The position numbers and the translations under genes were made by a program. 64,000 nt of DNA from Bremerella sp. JC817 (GTDB taxonomy: Bacteria > Planctomycetota > Planctomycetia > Pirellulales > Pirellulaceae), in the NCBI RefSeq assembly GCF_040718835.1, contig NZ_JBFEFG010000247.1:1-64000 (forward strand). The letters are read 5' to 3'. The first letter of the stretch is position 1. The number at the start of each line of letters is the position of its first letter. Positions 26,402 through 34,499 of the stretch are shown one piece after another. The notes under the pieces were generated by a model that saw nothing but the letters and a program-made list of their open reading frames with translations, ran no database searches and was not told the DNA's origin.

Positions 26402-27487
26402 TTACTTCATGAACTTGAGCATGAAGTCGCGAAGTTTCTCGACGCCTTCCACTGGCATCGCGTTGTAGATCGAAGCACGAACGCCACCGACGCTGCGGTG
26501 ACCGCCCAACTGGGTCAGGCCGACTTCATTGGCTTCAGCCAGGAACTTCTTTTCCAAAGCTTCGTCCGCCAGCTTGAACGTGACGTTCATCTTCGAGCGG
26601 ACTTCTGGAACGGCGTGGCCGATGTAGAAACCGTTCGACTGATCGACGGCGTCGTACAGCAGCTTGGCTTTGGCTTCGTTGATCGCTTGGATCTTTTCCA
26701 GGCCGCCCATTTCTTCCTGCAGCCACTTGCAAACCAGGCCCAGCAGGTAGATGCCGAAGGTTGGAGGCGTATTCCACATCGAGTCGTTCTCGGCATGGTT
26801 ACGGTACACCAGGTAACCTGGCAGGTCGCTGCTGGCGTGTGCCATCAGGTCTTTGCGAATGATCACGACCGTCACGCCGGCAGGACCAGCGTTCTTCTGG
26901 GCACAAGCGTAGATCAAACCGTACTTCGAGATGTCGACCGGACGGCTCATGAAGTCGGACGACAGGTCCGAAACCAGTGGCACGTTGCCCACTTCTGGTT
27001 CGCTGGCGAATTGAACGCCCTGGATCGTTTCGTTGGAAGTGATGTGGACGTAAGCGGCGTCCGAAGTCAGGTTCAAGTCGGCTGCGGTTGGCAGCGTGTT
27101 GAAGTTGCACGACTTGCCGTTCCAGGCAACGTTCGTCTTGCCTTCCTTAACGGCTTCTTCCAGGGCCTTCTGACCCCAGCTACCGGTCACGATGTAATCG
27201 GCCGTCTTGTCGGTCCCTTTGAGCAGGTTGATCGGGATCATCGAGAACTGCAGACGCGATCCACCTTGCAGGAACAGCACGTCATGCGTGTCTGGAATGT
27301 TTAGCAGCGAGACCAATCGGGCCTTGGCATCCGCGTGGATATCCATGTAGGTCTTGCCGCGGTGGCTCAGTTCCATCACCGAACTACCCACGCCTGGCAG
27401 CGCGACCAGATCGCGTTGGGCTTCTTCAAGCACAGGGAGGGGCATCACAGCAGGACCGGCGGAAAAATTGTATACGCGTTCTGGCAT
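26402..27487 (-). CDS. serC: Phosphoserine aminotransferase
   Basis: 361 residues from ATG 27487 (MPERVYNFSAGPAVMP), the usual length and N-terminus of SerC. It transfers the amino group of glutamate to phosphohydroxypyruvate, giving phosphoserine; PLP-dependent. Motifs: the NFSAGP start, SHRGKTYMDI, FLQGGSRLQF, and the PLP lysine Lys198 in YACAQKNAGPAGVTVVI. It is first in a pair with serA. The next step, phosphoserine phosphatase, is not in this window. Confidence 0.97.
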   Translation of the reverse strand: MPERVYNFSAGPAVMPLPVLEEAQRDLVALPGVGSSVMELSHRGKTYMDIHADAKARLVSLLNIPDTHDVLFLQGGSRLQFSMIPINLLKGTDKTADYIVTGSWGQKALEEAVKEGKTNVAWNGKSCNFNTLPTAADLNLTSDAAYVHITSNETIQGVQFASEPEVGNVPLVSDLSSDFMSRPVDISKYGLIYACAQKNAGPAGVTVVIIRKDLMAHASSDLPGYLVYRNHAENDSMWNTPPTFGIYLLGLVCKWLQEEMGGLEKIQAINEAKAKLLYDAVDQSNGFYIGHAVPEVRSKMNVTFKLADEALEKKFLAEANEVGLTQLGGHRSVGGVRASIYNAMPVEGVEKLRDFMLKFMK

Positions 27488-27774
27488 GACTGTCGGCTCA
27501 ATGGGGAAGGGCACCGGCTTGGGCGAAGGTCGTCTCCCGAGAGACATCCCTGAGGAAACCGGGGGATAGCAAGTAAACCCAGATTTTACGAGGAATTCCA
27601 CTTCGATAGAAGCGGCCCCCATGCCGCCTGTACAGAAATGGACCTACGGTGCGCAAATATGGGTATGTCAGAGGGATACGAAAGAGCACCAGCGGTTCAG
27701 ACCGTGGTGAAGTGATCCCTCGAAGAAGCTGAAAAACTGTGCCCAAAGCGGCGAAAGCTGCGCTTCAGTGCACA

Positions 27775-28518
27775 TTAATATCGCTGGCGCGAGTTGGGCT
27801 GGTTCGCAAGCTGAGTGCCCATGGCGGGCGAGAGGGTCGAGTATTCGCTCTGAATCCCCTGTCGCTGAAGGGAAGCGATCCGCGAGCCAACGCCACTATC
27901 CAGATTGTTCAACTGGTACGAACGCTGGTAGTTGGCCAACGCCTGCCCCAGTTCGCCCGATTGTTCTCGCAGGCTCCCCAGGGCAGCCCAGGCTCGAGAG
28001 TTATTCGCATCGACTGCCAATGCCTGATTGAGCTGATTCTTGGCGTTCTCTTTGTCGCCGAACTCTTGATAGAGTCGAGCCAGTTCGATTTTCGGATCGG
28101 CCATTTGTGGCGAACGCTGCTCCCAGCGTTCCATCAAGGTGAATGCGCTGTCGCTGCGCTGGGTGTCGATCAAAAGCACAGCCAGGCCGCGGTGGCATTC
28201 GGTGTGGTTGGCATCCAAGTCCAGGCACTGGTTATAGAGTGCTTCGGCCTGGTGCATCATGTTGCGGTCGTTCGACTGCTTTCCCATTTGGTGATAGGTA
28301 GCCGCCAGGTTGTAATACGCATCGGGATTGGCTGGATCGTGACTCAGTGCCTTCTGGAACTGAGTCACGGCAACCTGAGGCTGACCTTCTTCAGCGGCGC
28401 GCACGCCGGCAACGTTGTAGCCAGAAGCTGCCATCTGGCAGCCAGCACTAGCTACGAAGAGAGAAGCGAGAATCGCTAAGGGCATCATTTGTTGCTGAAG
28501 AGTCGTTTGTCGATGCAC
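27775..28518 (-). CDS. TPR-repeat lipoprotein
   Basis: 247 residues. An N-terminal lipoprotein signal ends at Cys27 (FVASAGC), so it is probably anchored to a membrane from the outside. About five tetratricopeptide units follow from residue 45, for example AVTQFQKALSHDPANPDAYYNLAATYHQMGK, AEALYNQCLDLDANHTECHRGL and KNQLNQALAVDANNSRAWAALGSL. TPR domains are scaffolds for protein contacts. The C-terminal 40 residues are Ser/Asn/Gln-rich. Monocistronic; partners unknown. Confidence 0.82.
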   Translation of the reverse strand: MHRQTTLQQQMMPLAILASLFVASAGCQMAASGYNVAGVRAAEEGQPQVAVTQFQKALSHDPANPDAYYNLAATYHQMGKQSNDRNMMHQAEALYNQCLDLDANHTECHRGLAVLLIDTQRSDSAFTLMERWEQRSPQMADPKIELARLYQEFGDKENAKNQLNQALAVDANNSRAWAALGSLREQSGELGQALANYQRSYQLNNLDSGVGSRIASLQRQGIQSEYSTLSPAMGTQLANQPNSRQRY

Positions 28519-28627
28519 GTCATCAACCCCATTATCCTGAAATCAGGCGACGGTTTCTTTGTGAGTCGGGGGAGAATAATGGCGACTTCTTCCTCAATCA
28601 ATACGAATTCTCTCAAGAAAAGATTCA

Positions 28628-28648
28628 GGGAGGCCGAGAAGGCCTCCC
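28628..28648 (-). terminator. Probable terminator of the lysine-rich protein gene
   Basis: gggaggcc-gagaa-ggcctccc is a perfect 8-bp stem about 38 bp past the stop at 28686. On the minus strand it is followed by TGAATCTTTTCTT, a weak T-tract. Confidence 0.5.
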
Positions 28649-28685
28649 CAAACCGCTAGCAACGTTGGTTTGATGTTCGAAGGTT

Positions 28686-29177
28686 TTAGTCTTCGATCGC
28701 TGGAACTTCGTCCGAGAACGCGGGCGTTCGCTCGGTCGCTTCCACTTCAACAGTTTCTTCTTCAGGCAGGTTGTTTCCGCCACGGCTGTAACCCAGACCG
28801 CGGATCACTTCCAGGATCTCGCTGCAAGTCGGGAACATACGGCCGCTGGAACGCTTGTAAGCATCCAGAGCTTGCATGAATTCGATTTCGTCATTGGTGT
28901 AGTCGCGTTCGCAGGTCGTTGGATCGATCTGGCGGCGACGGTTGACCTTAGCACGACGTTCCATCTTGGGTTCGGCCGTTTCGAGCTTTTCTTCCACGAC
29001 ATCCTGCTTCGTCGTCTTTTCAGCAGCGACCTTGCTGCGGCGATCGGTTCGGCGACGTTCCATCGTTACTTCCTGGTCACCAGCTTTAGGCTTGCTCGTC
29101 TTGGCTGCCTTGGTCGAGGTCTTGGTGGCAGCCTTCGAGGTCGTCGTCTTGCGGGTCGTCGTTTTTGCTTTGGCCAC
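28686..29177 (-). CDS. Lysine-rich protein with conserved C-terminal domain
   Basis: 163 residues. The first 35 residues are almost only Lys, Thr, Ala and Ser (MAKAKTTTRKTTTSKAATK), a disordered basic tail like those on histone-H1-like proteins. A middle charged region (MERRRTDRRSK) leads to a folded-looking part with ERDYTNDEIEFMQALDAYKRSSGRMFPTCSEILEVIRGLGYSR, then an acidic tail. The folded part is familiar from planctomycete hypothetical proteins but has no function I can name. It might bind nucleic acid through the tail; that is inference. Confidence 0.7.
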   Translation of the reverse strand: MAKAKTTTRKTTTSKAATKTSTKAAKTSKPKAGDQEVTMERRRTDRRSKVAAEKTTKQDVVEEKLETAEPKMERRAKVNRRRQIDPTTCERDYTNDEIEFMQALDAYKRSSGRMFPTCSEILEVIRGLGYSRGGNNLPEEETVEVEATERTPAFSDEVPAIED

Positions 29178-29380
29178 GATGGTAAGCTCCGTTGACTTGG
29201 ATGGTTGGGGAGGATGCGTTGGGAATACTCAACCTATCGGAGTCTGATGTGGTAACTTTGCAACATTCCGTAAAGCCTACAGATTGTGCAGATTGTTCCG
29301 ATTAGCCGGACCTATGGGGCTGCGCAAAGTATGCATGCGTGCCACCAGCGGGGATTTTCTGAACTAAAGAGGGCGGGAGC

Positions 29381-29412
29381 CAAAAGAAAAACCACACGTA
29401 AAAACGTGTGGC
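29381..29412 (-). terminator. Terminator after the sigma/anti-sigma pair
   Basis: ccacacgt-aaaa-acgtgtgg is a perfect 8-bp stem. On the minus strand the stem is followed by TTTTTCTTTT. It lies about 130 bp past the anti-sigma-like gene. Confidence 0.75.
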
Positions 29413-29544
29413 TTCGAGAGAATCTGGCTGCGAGAACGGCTGGAAACTACGGGGTTTCCGCTTCTGGAGGTGGCTTAGGAGGCTCTAGAAATGAGGAGCT
29501 CAGGCATTTTAAGTGTTCGTCCAGATAGCCGTCCATCTCTGTAA

Positions 29545-30288
29545 CTAGATGACCGAAGCGTTCTCAGCGGCTTCCAGAGGAGCCGGCGCGGCGGGATCGA
29601 CCTGGATGGCGGGAGCCGTGTCGGTCTTTTCCTGCAGGAGCGAGAAGGCATTGGTGAGCGAATGGGTGCCTGGCATCAGGCTTCGCGTCAAGGTGTTGAT
29701 CAGCGGGGCCGCTTCCTGATAGACGGCAAACTGATCATCGATCGGGTTGAAGTCGACCGCGACGCTACCGCCGAACTGATTGAGCGACTTGAACGCCATG
29801 TCGGTTTGCGAGGCCATGCTGCGAGCAATCGGAGCAAACGAAACCGTCGTCAGCCGGGCATACTCACGCTGTTCGATTGGCAGCGTGGTTTCGATCGGGC
29901 GAGGAAGCAAAGGGGGCGTGACCGTCGTGGTGGTCAATGCATTAACCGGAGCGACCTGATCGCTCCCTGTTTCAGGAAGCATCCCAGGCACGAATGCAAC
30001 CAGCGTCAGGCAAAGTGCCAATGCGAGGGCGAGCCCAGGCAAGGAAGCCTGGTTCCAGCGACTGCCGGCCGGAGCCGTGGCAACGGTCGATTGAGGCTGA
30101 GGACGTTCCGCGAGTTCTTCCGGCGCCGAAGCGGCCAGACCGGCGAACAGCGAACGGTAGGCGAACAAGAGTTCTTCGCACTGAGGCCGATCTGCCTCGC
30201 AGACCTTGGCTACCAAAGCATCCGCCTCGTCGAGGCGTCCTTCGTCGAGCCAATCCTGCAGCGTGTTTTCAAACTCTTCAAATGTCAC
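29545..30288 (-). CDS. Membrane protein downstream of ECF sigma factor, possible anti-sigma factor
   Basis: About 247 residues from a GTG at 30288; a TTG at 30306 is the alternative. A cytoplasmic acidic N-terminus (about 85 residues, FENTLQDWLDEGRLDEADALV) precedes one transmembrane segment (GLALALALCLTLVAFVPG), and a periplasmic C-terminal domain rich in Pro, Thr and Ala follows. There is no zinc-binding anti-sigma motif and no recognised fold. Its place 39 bp behind an ECF sigma gene, the single span and the topology suggest an anti-sigma role. This is inference from context. Confidence 0.55.
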   Translation of the reverse strand: MTFEEFENTLQDWLDEGRLDEADALVAKVCEADRPQCEELLFAYRSLFAGLAASAPEELAERPQPQSTVATAPAGSRWNQASLPGLALALALCLTLVAFVPGMLPETGSDQVAPVNALTTTTVTPPLLPRPIETTLPIEQREYARLTTVSFAPIARSMASQTDMAFKSLNQFGGSVAVDFNPIDDQFAVYQEAAPLINTLTRSLMPGTHSLTNAFSLLQEKTDTAPAIQVDPAAPAPLEAAENASVI

Positions 30289-30327
30289 GGAGGTGTTCCT
30301 GAGCAAATGACCCGCGATACAACTTAC

Positions 30328-30942
30328 TTACTTTTCTTCGGTCGATTTCGATAGCTGACTGTCGCGATATTCTTGAGTAACTCCTCGGTTGATGAGCCGT
30401 TGAACTAACTCGCGACGGGCTCGGTGGACCCAAGTCTTGACCGTTCCGAGGGGGCATTCCATTTGTTCCGCGATCTCGCCGTAGCTCATTTGGTGATCGT
30501 GGAACAAGAGAAACGCAGTGCGGTATTCTTCGCGGACATGAGTCAGAGCCAGTTGAACTTCTTCGGCCAGTAGTTGACCGCGATGATCGATGCCACGGTG
30601 ATCCTCGACATGATCCTGGGTTTCGCAAGCGATTGGTCGGCGATTGCGTTGAGCTAGGTGGGTTCGACAGCGGTTGCCGGCGATTGTCAGGATCCAAGGT
30701 TCGATCGGACGCGTTCGATCCCAGCGATGCAGGTTTCGGAACACACGCAGGAAAGTCTCCTGGGCCATGTCCTCCGCCTCGTGATGCTCTCCGAGCATTC
30801 GATAGCAAAGCAGGTACACCTGGTTTCGAAATCGACGTACGAACTCAGAGACGGCGCTCTGGTCACCTTCCATGCATTGGTCGACTAGCAGGCTGAAATT
30901 CGTCAAAGGGGCGCTCCTGGACTGATCAGATCCACTCTGCAT
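30328..30942 (-). CDS. ECF-family RNA polymerase sigma factor
   Basis: 204 residues. Region 2 is clear (FRNQVYLLCYRMLGEHHEAEDMAQETFLRVFRNLHRW), with the -10 recognition and core-binding helices. Region 4 is MSYGEIAEQMECPLGTVKTWVHRARREL, the helix-turn-helix for the -35 element. There is no region 1.1 or 3, as usual for ECF sigmas. It directs RNA polymerase to a special promoter set, probably in response to an envelope or oxidative signal. The gene directly downstream encodes a single-span membrane protein that may hold it inactive. Confidence 0.93.
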   Translation of the reverse strand: MQSGSDQSRSAPLTNFSLLVDQCMEGDQSAVSEFVRRFRNQVYLLCYRMLGEHHEAEDMAQETFLRVFRNLHRWDRTRPIEPWILTIAGNRCRTHLAQRNRRPIACETQDHVEDHRGIDHRGQLLAEEVQLALTHVREEYRTAFLLFHDHQMSYGEIAEQMECPLGTVKTWVHRARRELVQRLINRGVTQEYRDSQLSKSTEEK

Positions 30943-31083
30943 AGTACTACCCCGAAGCGATTGGTTTGGTTTCGCAGGAAAAGAAAAGTGCGGAGAATTG
31001 ACCAGTTATTCCAAGCTTAGCGGCAAATCTTGGGATCAACGACCCAGAAAGTAGAAGATGGCAGACATCGGCCAGCCAAGGTA

Positions 31084-31116
31084 ATAAAAAAAGCCGCTCT
31101 GGGTGCCAGAGCGGCT
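31084..31116 (-). terminator. Terminator of the FHA protein gene
   Basis: A perfect 11-bp stem agccgctctgg / ccagagcggct with loop gtg is followed on the minus strand by TTTTTTATTA. It lies about 36 bp past the FHA gene stop. Confidence 0.85.
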
Positions 31117-31152
31117 CATGTGTTGAAAACGAAGCGTAGGTCTCAAGCCAGA

Positions 31153-31842
31153 TTAGCGGCGGTTGTCCATCAAACGACGAATCGCGTCGTTGGCGGCAGC
31201 CTGGCTATCTTTGGCAGCGGAAGATTCCATTTTAGGAAGCTTGCCGTAGTTCTTCTTTTTGGAACCGAACATGCCGAGCAACCCAGACTTGGTCTTGGAA
31301 TCGCCACCTTCTTCGGCTTCGGCAGCCAGTTCTTCTTCCAGTTCACGAAGTTCGTCGAGCGAAACGGTTCTGGTTTCGTCTACGCGGAACTGGCGAGTCT
31401 CGGGGTTCTCGAGACGATGGCTACGTTCTTCTTCGTCTGCTTCTTCCAGCCAACTGGCAACGTCGTTGCTCATGTCGGCGGATTGGGCCACGCGGCTGGC
31501 AGCTTCTTTGACGCTGCTAACCTTGGAACGCTTGGCAGCGCCCAGAGTGTGATCAATCAAAATCAGGAAATCGAGCGGTCCGACGCGGAGTTCGTCTCCC
31601 ATCTTCAACTCGATGGTGCCCTCGACACGCTCGCCGTTGACGTAAGTGCCATTCTTGCTTCCGAAGTCTTCCAGAAACAGCTTGGAATCACGAATCGCGA
31701 GCGCACAGTGTTTGCGACTTACCATGTCGCTTTTGGGCTTGAGATGACATCCGTCACCTCGTCCGATGACGAAGTTGTCGACTGGGAGTTTAAACTCCTT
31801 GCCGGCACTTGGTCCTCGGATTACTTGTAGCATGACTTGCAT
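31153..31842 (-). CDS. FHA-domain protein
   Basis: 229 residues from the ATG at 31842, which has AGGAAGGA in the right place. The FHA domain fills residues 1-95: FVIGRGDGCHLKPKSDMVSRKHC and FLEDFGSKNGTYVNGERV carry the conserved GR, S-R-K-H and N-G motifs that read phosphothreonine. The C-terminal half is charged and probably disordered or coiled (DELRELEEELAAEAEEGGDS), with a basic end. FHA proteins are adaptors for Ser/Thr-kinase signalling, which is extensive in planctomycetes. No kinase lies next to it. Confidence 0.9.
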   Translation of the reverse strand: MQVMLQVIRGPSAGKEFKLPVDNFVIGRGDGCHLKPKSDMVSRKHCALAIRDSKLFLEDFGSKNGTYVNGERVEGTIELKMGDELRVGPLDFLILIDHTLGAAKRSKVSSVKEAASRVAQSADMSNDVASWLEEADEEERSHRLENPETRQFRVDETRTVSLDELRELEEELAAEAEEGGDSKTKSGLLGMFGSKKKNYGKLPKMESSAAKDSQAAANDAIRRLMDNRR

Positions 31843-32217
31843 ATTTAAATCCTTCCTGTGCAACGGCTAATCCCACATTTTGAGAAACTCAATAATGGCG
31901 ATTGAAAAGGATGATCTTGGGATTCACCGAGCCGACCGAAGGGTCTGTGTCGATATCAGTGCAATCAGCGCGCCAGGACTGGGAATTCAGGGAAATATCG
32001 CGGGTTGCTGATGGCGACAGATGAGTCTTATCACAATAACCGTTCGGAAACGGTTTGCAACTGGTTTGTTTCGGGGTGCGGACACCCGTCAGAATAGTGT
32101 CAGGAAACTTAATTTGGGTGCCGAACCATAACTCTGTTATCGGCATTCCGTTGGGTTCCCTTAAATAAGCATAGTCCCCCATTAGCCCTGAGGCAACGGA
32201 GTTTTCTGTTGCATTGG
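31843..32217. other. Intergenic region, no gene supported
   Basis: 375 bp between two minus-strand genes. A 97-codon frame exists (31889-32182, minus), but its composition is irregular and it lacks a ribosome site. The region probably holds the FHA gene promoter. Confidence 0.45.
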
Positions 32218-32958
32218 CTATCTCTTATGGGTCCACCCATTGGCTTGGAACTTATCGGTCTCAATCGCCTGGGCTGAGCTTATTTCCTCCTTAGTGAGGG
32301 GAATGTCCACATAACTTCTCTGAAACTTGTTCTTTAGGGCTTCGCTCCAGGCCTCGATTAGCTGACCTTCGGTTATTTTCTGACCAGTTAGGTCGACCAA
32401 ACCCGGCAGTTCGGGGGCCGATACGGATTGATGCAAAAGGACACTGCCATGTTGCAAAATGGCTGCCTGATGTCGCCTTTGGGCACTACCGCAGATTTTG
32501 AAGTCCTTCACGATGACATCGACCTCGTGTCGCCGCTGGAAACAAAGGAACGGATCGTCGTGCGAGCCAGGCTGAGGAGTGCCACTCAAATGTGCACTTA
32601 TGCGCCAAGATGCCAAAACTTCAATCAGCGTTTCATGGAAGAGATCGAACCAGCGTGTGTACTCGTCGGAGCGTGAATCTTTGACCGGAGCGACGAAGCT
32701 GTAGGTTAGTTCGCGATCGTGCATGATCGCTCCACCACCGCTCGCCCGGCGGACACACGCCGACTCGCGACTCGCTTCGTGCTGCCAACGATCCTCGTAT
32801 TTTTGAAAGTACCCTAGCGAAAGCGTGGGTTCTTCCCACTGATAGAAGCGGAGCGTCGGCATACCGAACTGCTCGGCATTTCGCAGAATGGCTTCATCGA
32901 TCGCCATGTTCCAACTGCCCCGAGCAGGCGGATCCAGGATTAAGCGCATCTCGTTCAT
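32218..32958 (-). CDS. lipM: LipM-like octanoyltransferase / lipoate-protein ligase family
   Basis: 246 residues of the LplA/LipB/LipM fold: NMAIDEAILRN, LRFYQWEEPTLSLGYFQ, the RRASGGGAIMHD loop (70-81) and KICGSAQRR. A cysteine at 139 (DPFLCFQRRHEVDV) occupies the place of the LipM catalytic Cys, which favours octanoyl transfer from octanoyl-ACP over ATP-dependent lipoate ligation. It is the last gene after gcvPB on the same strand, about 80 bp on. Because GcvH needs a lipoyl group, a role in GcvH lipoylation is well supported by context. LplA-type activity is the alternative. Confidence 0.78.
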   Translation of the reverse strand: MNEMRLILDPPARGSWNMAIDEAILRNAEQFGMPTLRFYQWEEPTLSLGYFQKYEDRWQHEASRESACVRRASGGGAIMHDRELTYSFVAPVKDSRSDEYTRWFDLFHETLIEVLASWRISAHLSGTPQPGSHDDPFLCFQRRHEVDVIVKDFKICGSAQRRHQAAILQHGSVLLHQSVSAPELPGLVDLTGQKITEGQLIEAWSEALKNKFQRSYVDIPLTKEEISSAQAIETDKFQANGWTHKR

Positions 32959-33038
32959 CGATCGTCAGGTCCGTACATGCAACATGCCCACGCAAAGGTG
33001 GGCATGGCAAAGTTTGAATTCGGGGGTTTTTGCCGAAA

Positions 33039-34499
33039 TTAGGTGCTGCAGAAGTCGGCTCGAAGACATGGGCTGCGGGCAGCTTGGACTTCGTTGGGCC
33101 GGCTGATTGGCGTGGTGTGCGGTGCGTCGTGCAACAGCGCCGCATCTTCTTCGGTAATCTTGAACAAGGTCTCGACAAAGGCGTCGAGGGTTTCCTTGCT
33201 CTCGGTTTCCGTCGGTTCCACCATGATCGCTTCTGGAATGGTCAACGGGAAGTAGACCGTCGGGGCATGGAAGCCGTAGTCCAGCAGTCGCTTGCCGATG
33301 TCCATGGCGGTGATGCCTCGTTCCTGTTTCAGCTTGGAAGCGGAAGCAACAAACTCGTGCATGCAGCGTTCGCCGCGTGGCACCGGCAGGAAGTGCTTCA
33401 CCTTGCTCAGCAGGTAGTTGGCGTTGAGCACGGCGTTTTCGGAAACCTGACGCAGACCGACTGGGCCATGCGAAAGGATGTAGCAGTAGGCACGCACCAG
33501 CACACCGACGTTTCCGAAGAAGCTACGCACGCGGCCGATCGATTGAGGACGATCGAACTCGAGCTTGTAGTTATCTCCTTGCTTCTTCACCACTGGCGAT
33601 GGCAGGAATGGTTCCAGGGCTTCGGTCACACAGATCGGACCGGCGCCAGGACCACCGCCACCATGCGGACCGCTGAAGGTCTTGTGAGGGTTGTAGTGCA
33701 TCATGTCGGCACCGAAGTCGCCTGGGCGAGCGATGCCGAGGATGGCATTCATGTTGGCACCATCCAAGTAGATGAGGCCACCCTTTTCGTGAACCGCGTC
33801 GGCGATCTCGCGAATGTTCTTTTCAAACAAGCCGAGCGTGCTCGGGTTGGTGATCATCAACACGGCGATGTCGTCGGTCAACTTCTTGCGGAAGTCTTCC
33901 ATGTCGACGCCACCATTCGGATCGCTTTTGATGCTGACCGCTTTGAAGCCAGCCATCTGAGCACTTGCTGGGTTGGTGCCGTGCGAACTGTCCGGAGCCA
34001 GCACGACCTTGCGGTCTTCGCCGATGCTCTTGAAGTACTTGGCAGCCACCATCAAGGCCGCGAGTTCGCCATGGGCGCCGGCGGCTGGTTGCAGCGAGCA
34101 AGCGGGCAGGCCTGAGATCTCCGAGAAGATCCCTTGCAGCTCGAACAGCAATTGCAGCATGCCCTGGATCGTCGATTCGTCCTGATAAGGATGCAAGTCG
34201 ACGATGCCTGGCATCGAAGCCAGGCGTTCGTTGCGCTTCGGGTTGTACTTCATCGTGCACGAACCGAGCGGATAGTAATGCGTGTCGACCGACATGTTCT
34301 TGGTCGACAGGTTCGTATAGTGACGAACGACTTCTCCTTCGGTCAATTCCGGCAACTTCAGGGCTTCGCTGGCCAGGAAGTTCGAGGGAATCAGCTCTTC
34401 CAGAGGTTGCTCCGGAACATCGCAGGCCGGCCAGCTAACCGCCGTACGACCAGGACGCGAGAGTTCGGAAAGCAGTTGAGTAGCTTGTTGGTTACGCAT
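33039..34499 (-). CDS. gcvPB: Glycine dehydrogenase (decarboxylating) subunit 2
   Basis: 486 residues from ATG 34499, overlapping the end of gcvPA by 8 bp. It is the C-terminal half of the two-subunit P protein, which decarboxylates glycine and passes the aminomethyl group to lipoyl-GcvH. The PLP lysine is Lys273 in HYNPHKTFSGPHGGGGPG. Other marks are HYYPLGSCTMKYNPK, LQPAAGAHGELAAL, PDSSHGTNPASA and IYLDGANMNAILG. The overlap gives tight coupling with gcvPA. Confidence 0.97.
   Translation of the reverse strand: MRNQQATQLLSELSRPGRTAVSWPACDVPEQPLEELIPSNFLASEALKLPELTEGEVVRHYTNLSTKNMSVDTHYYPLGSCTMKYNPKRNERLASMPGIVDLHPYQDESTIQGMLQLLFELQGIFSEISGLPACSLQPAAGAHGELAALMVAAKYFKSIGEDRKVVLAPDSSHGTNPASAQMAGFKAVSIKSDPNGGVDMEDFRKKLTDDIAVLMITNPSTLGLFEKNIREIADAVHEKGGLIYLDGANMNAILGIARPGDFGADMMHYNPHKTFSGPHGGGGPGAGPICVTEALEPFLPSPVVKKQGDNYKLEFDRPQSIGRVRSFFGNVGVLVRAYCYILSHGPVGLRQVSENAVLNANYLLSKVKHFLPVPRGERCMHEFVASASKLKQERGITAMDIGKRLLDYGFHAPTVYFPLTIPEAIMVEPTETESKETLDAFVETLFKITEEDAALLHDAPHTTPISRPNEVQAARSPCLRADFCST

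Noticed and set aside
31889..32182. 97-codon frame on the minus strand between the FHA and lipM genes
   Set aside because: Irregular composition, no ribosome site and no recognisable motif; treated as chance.
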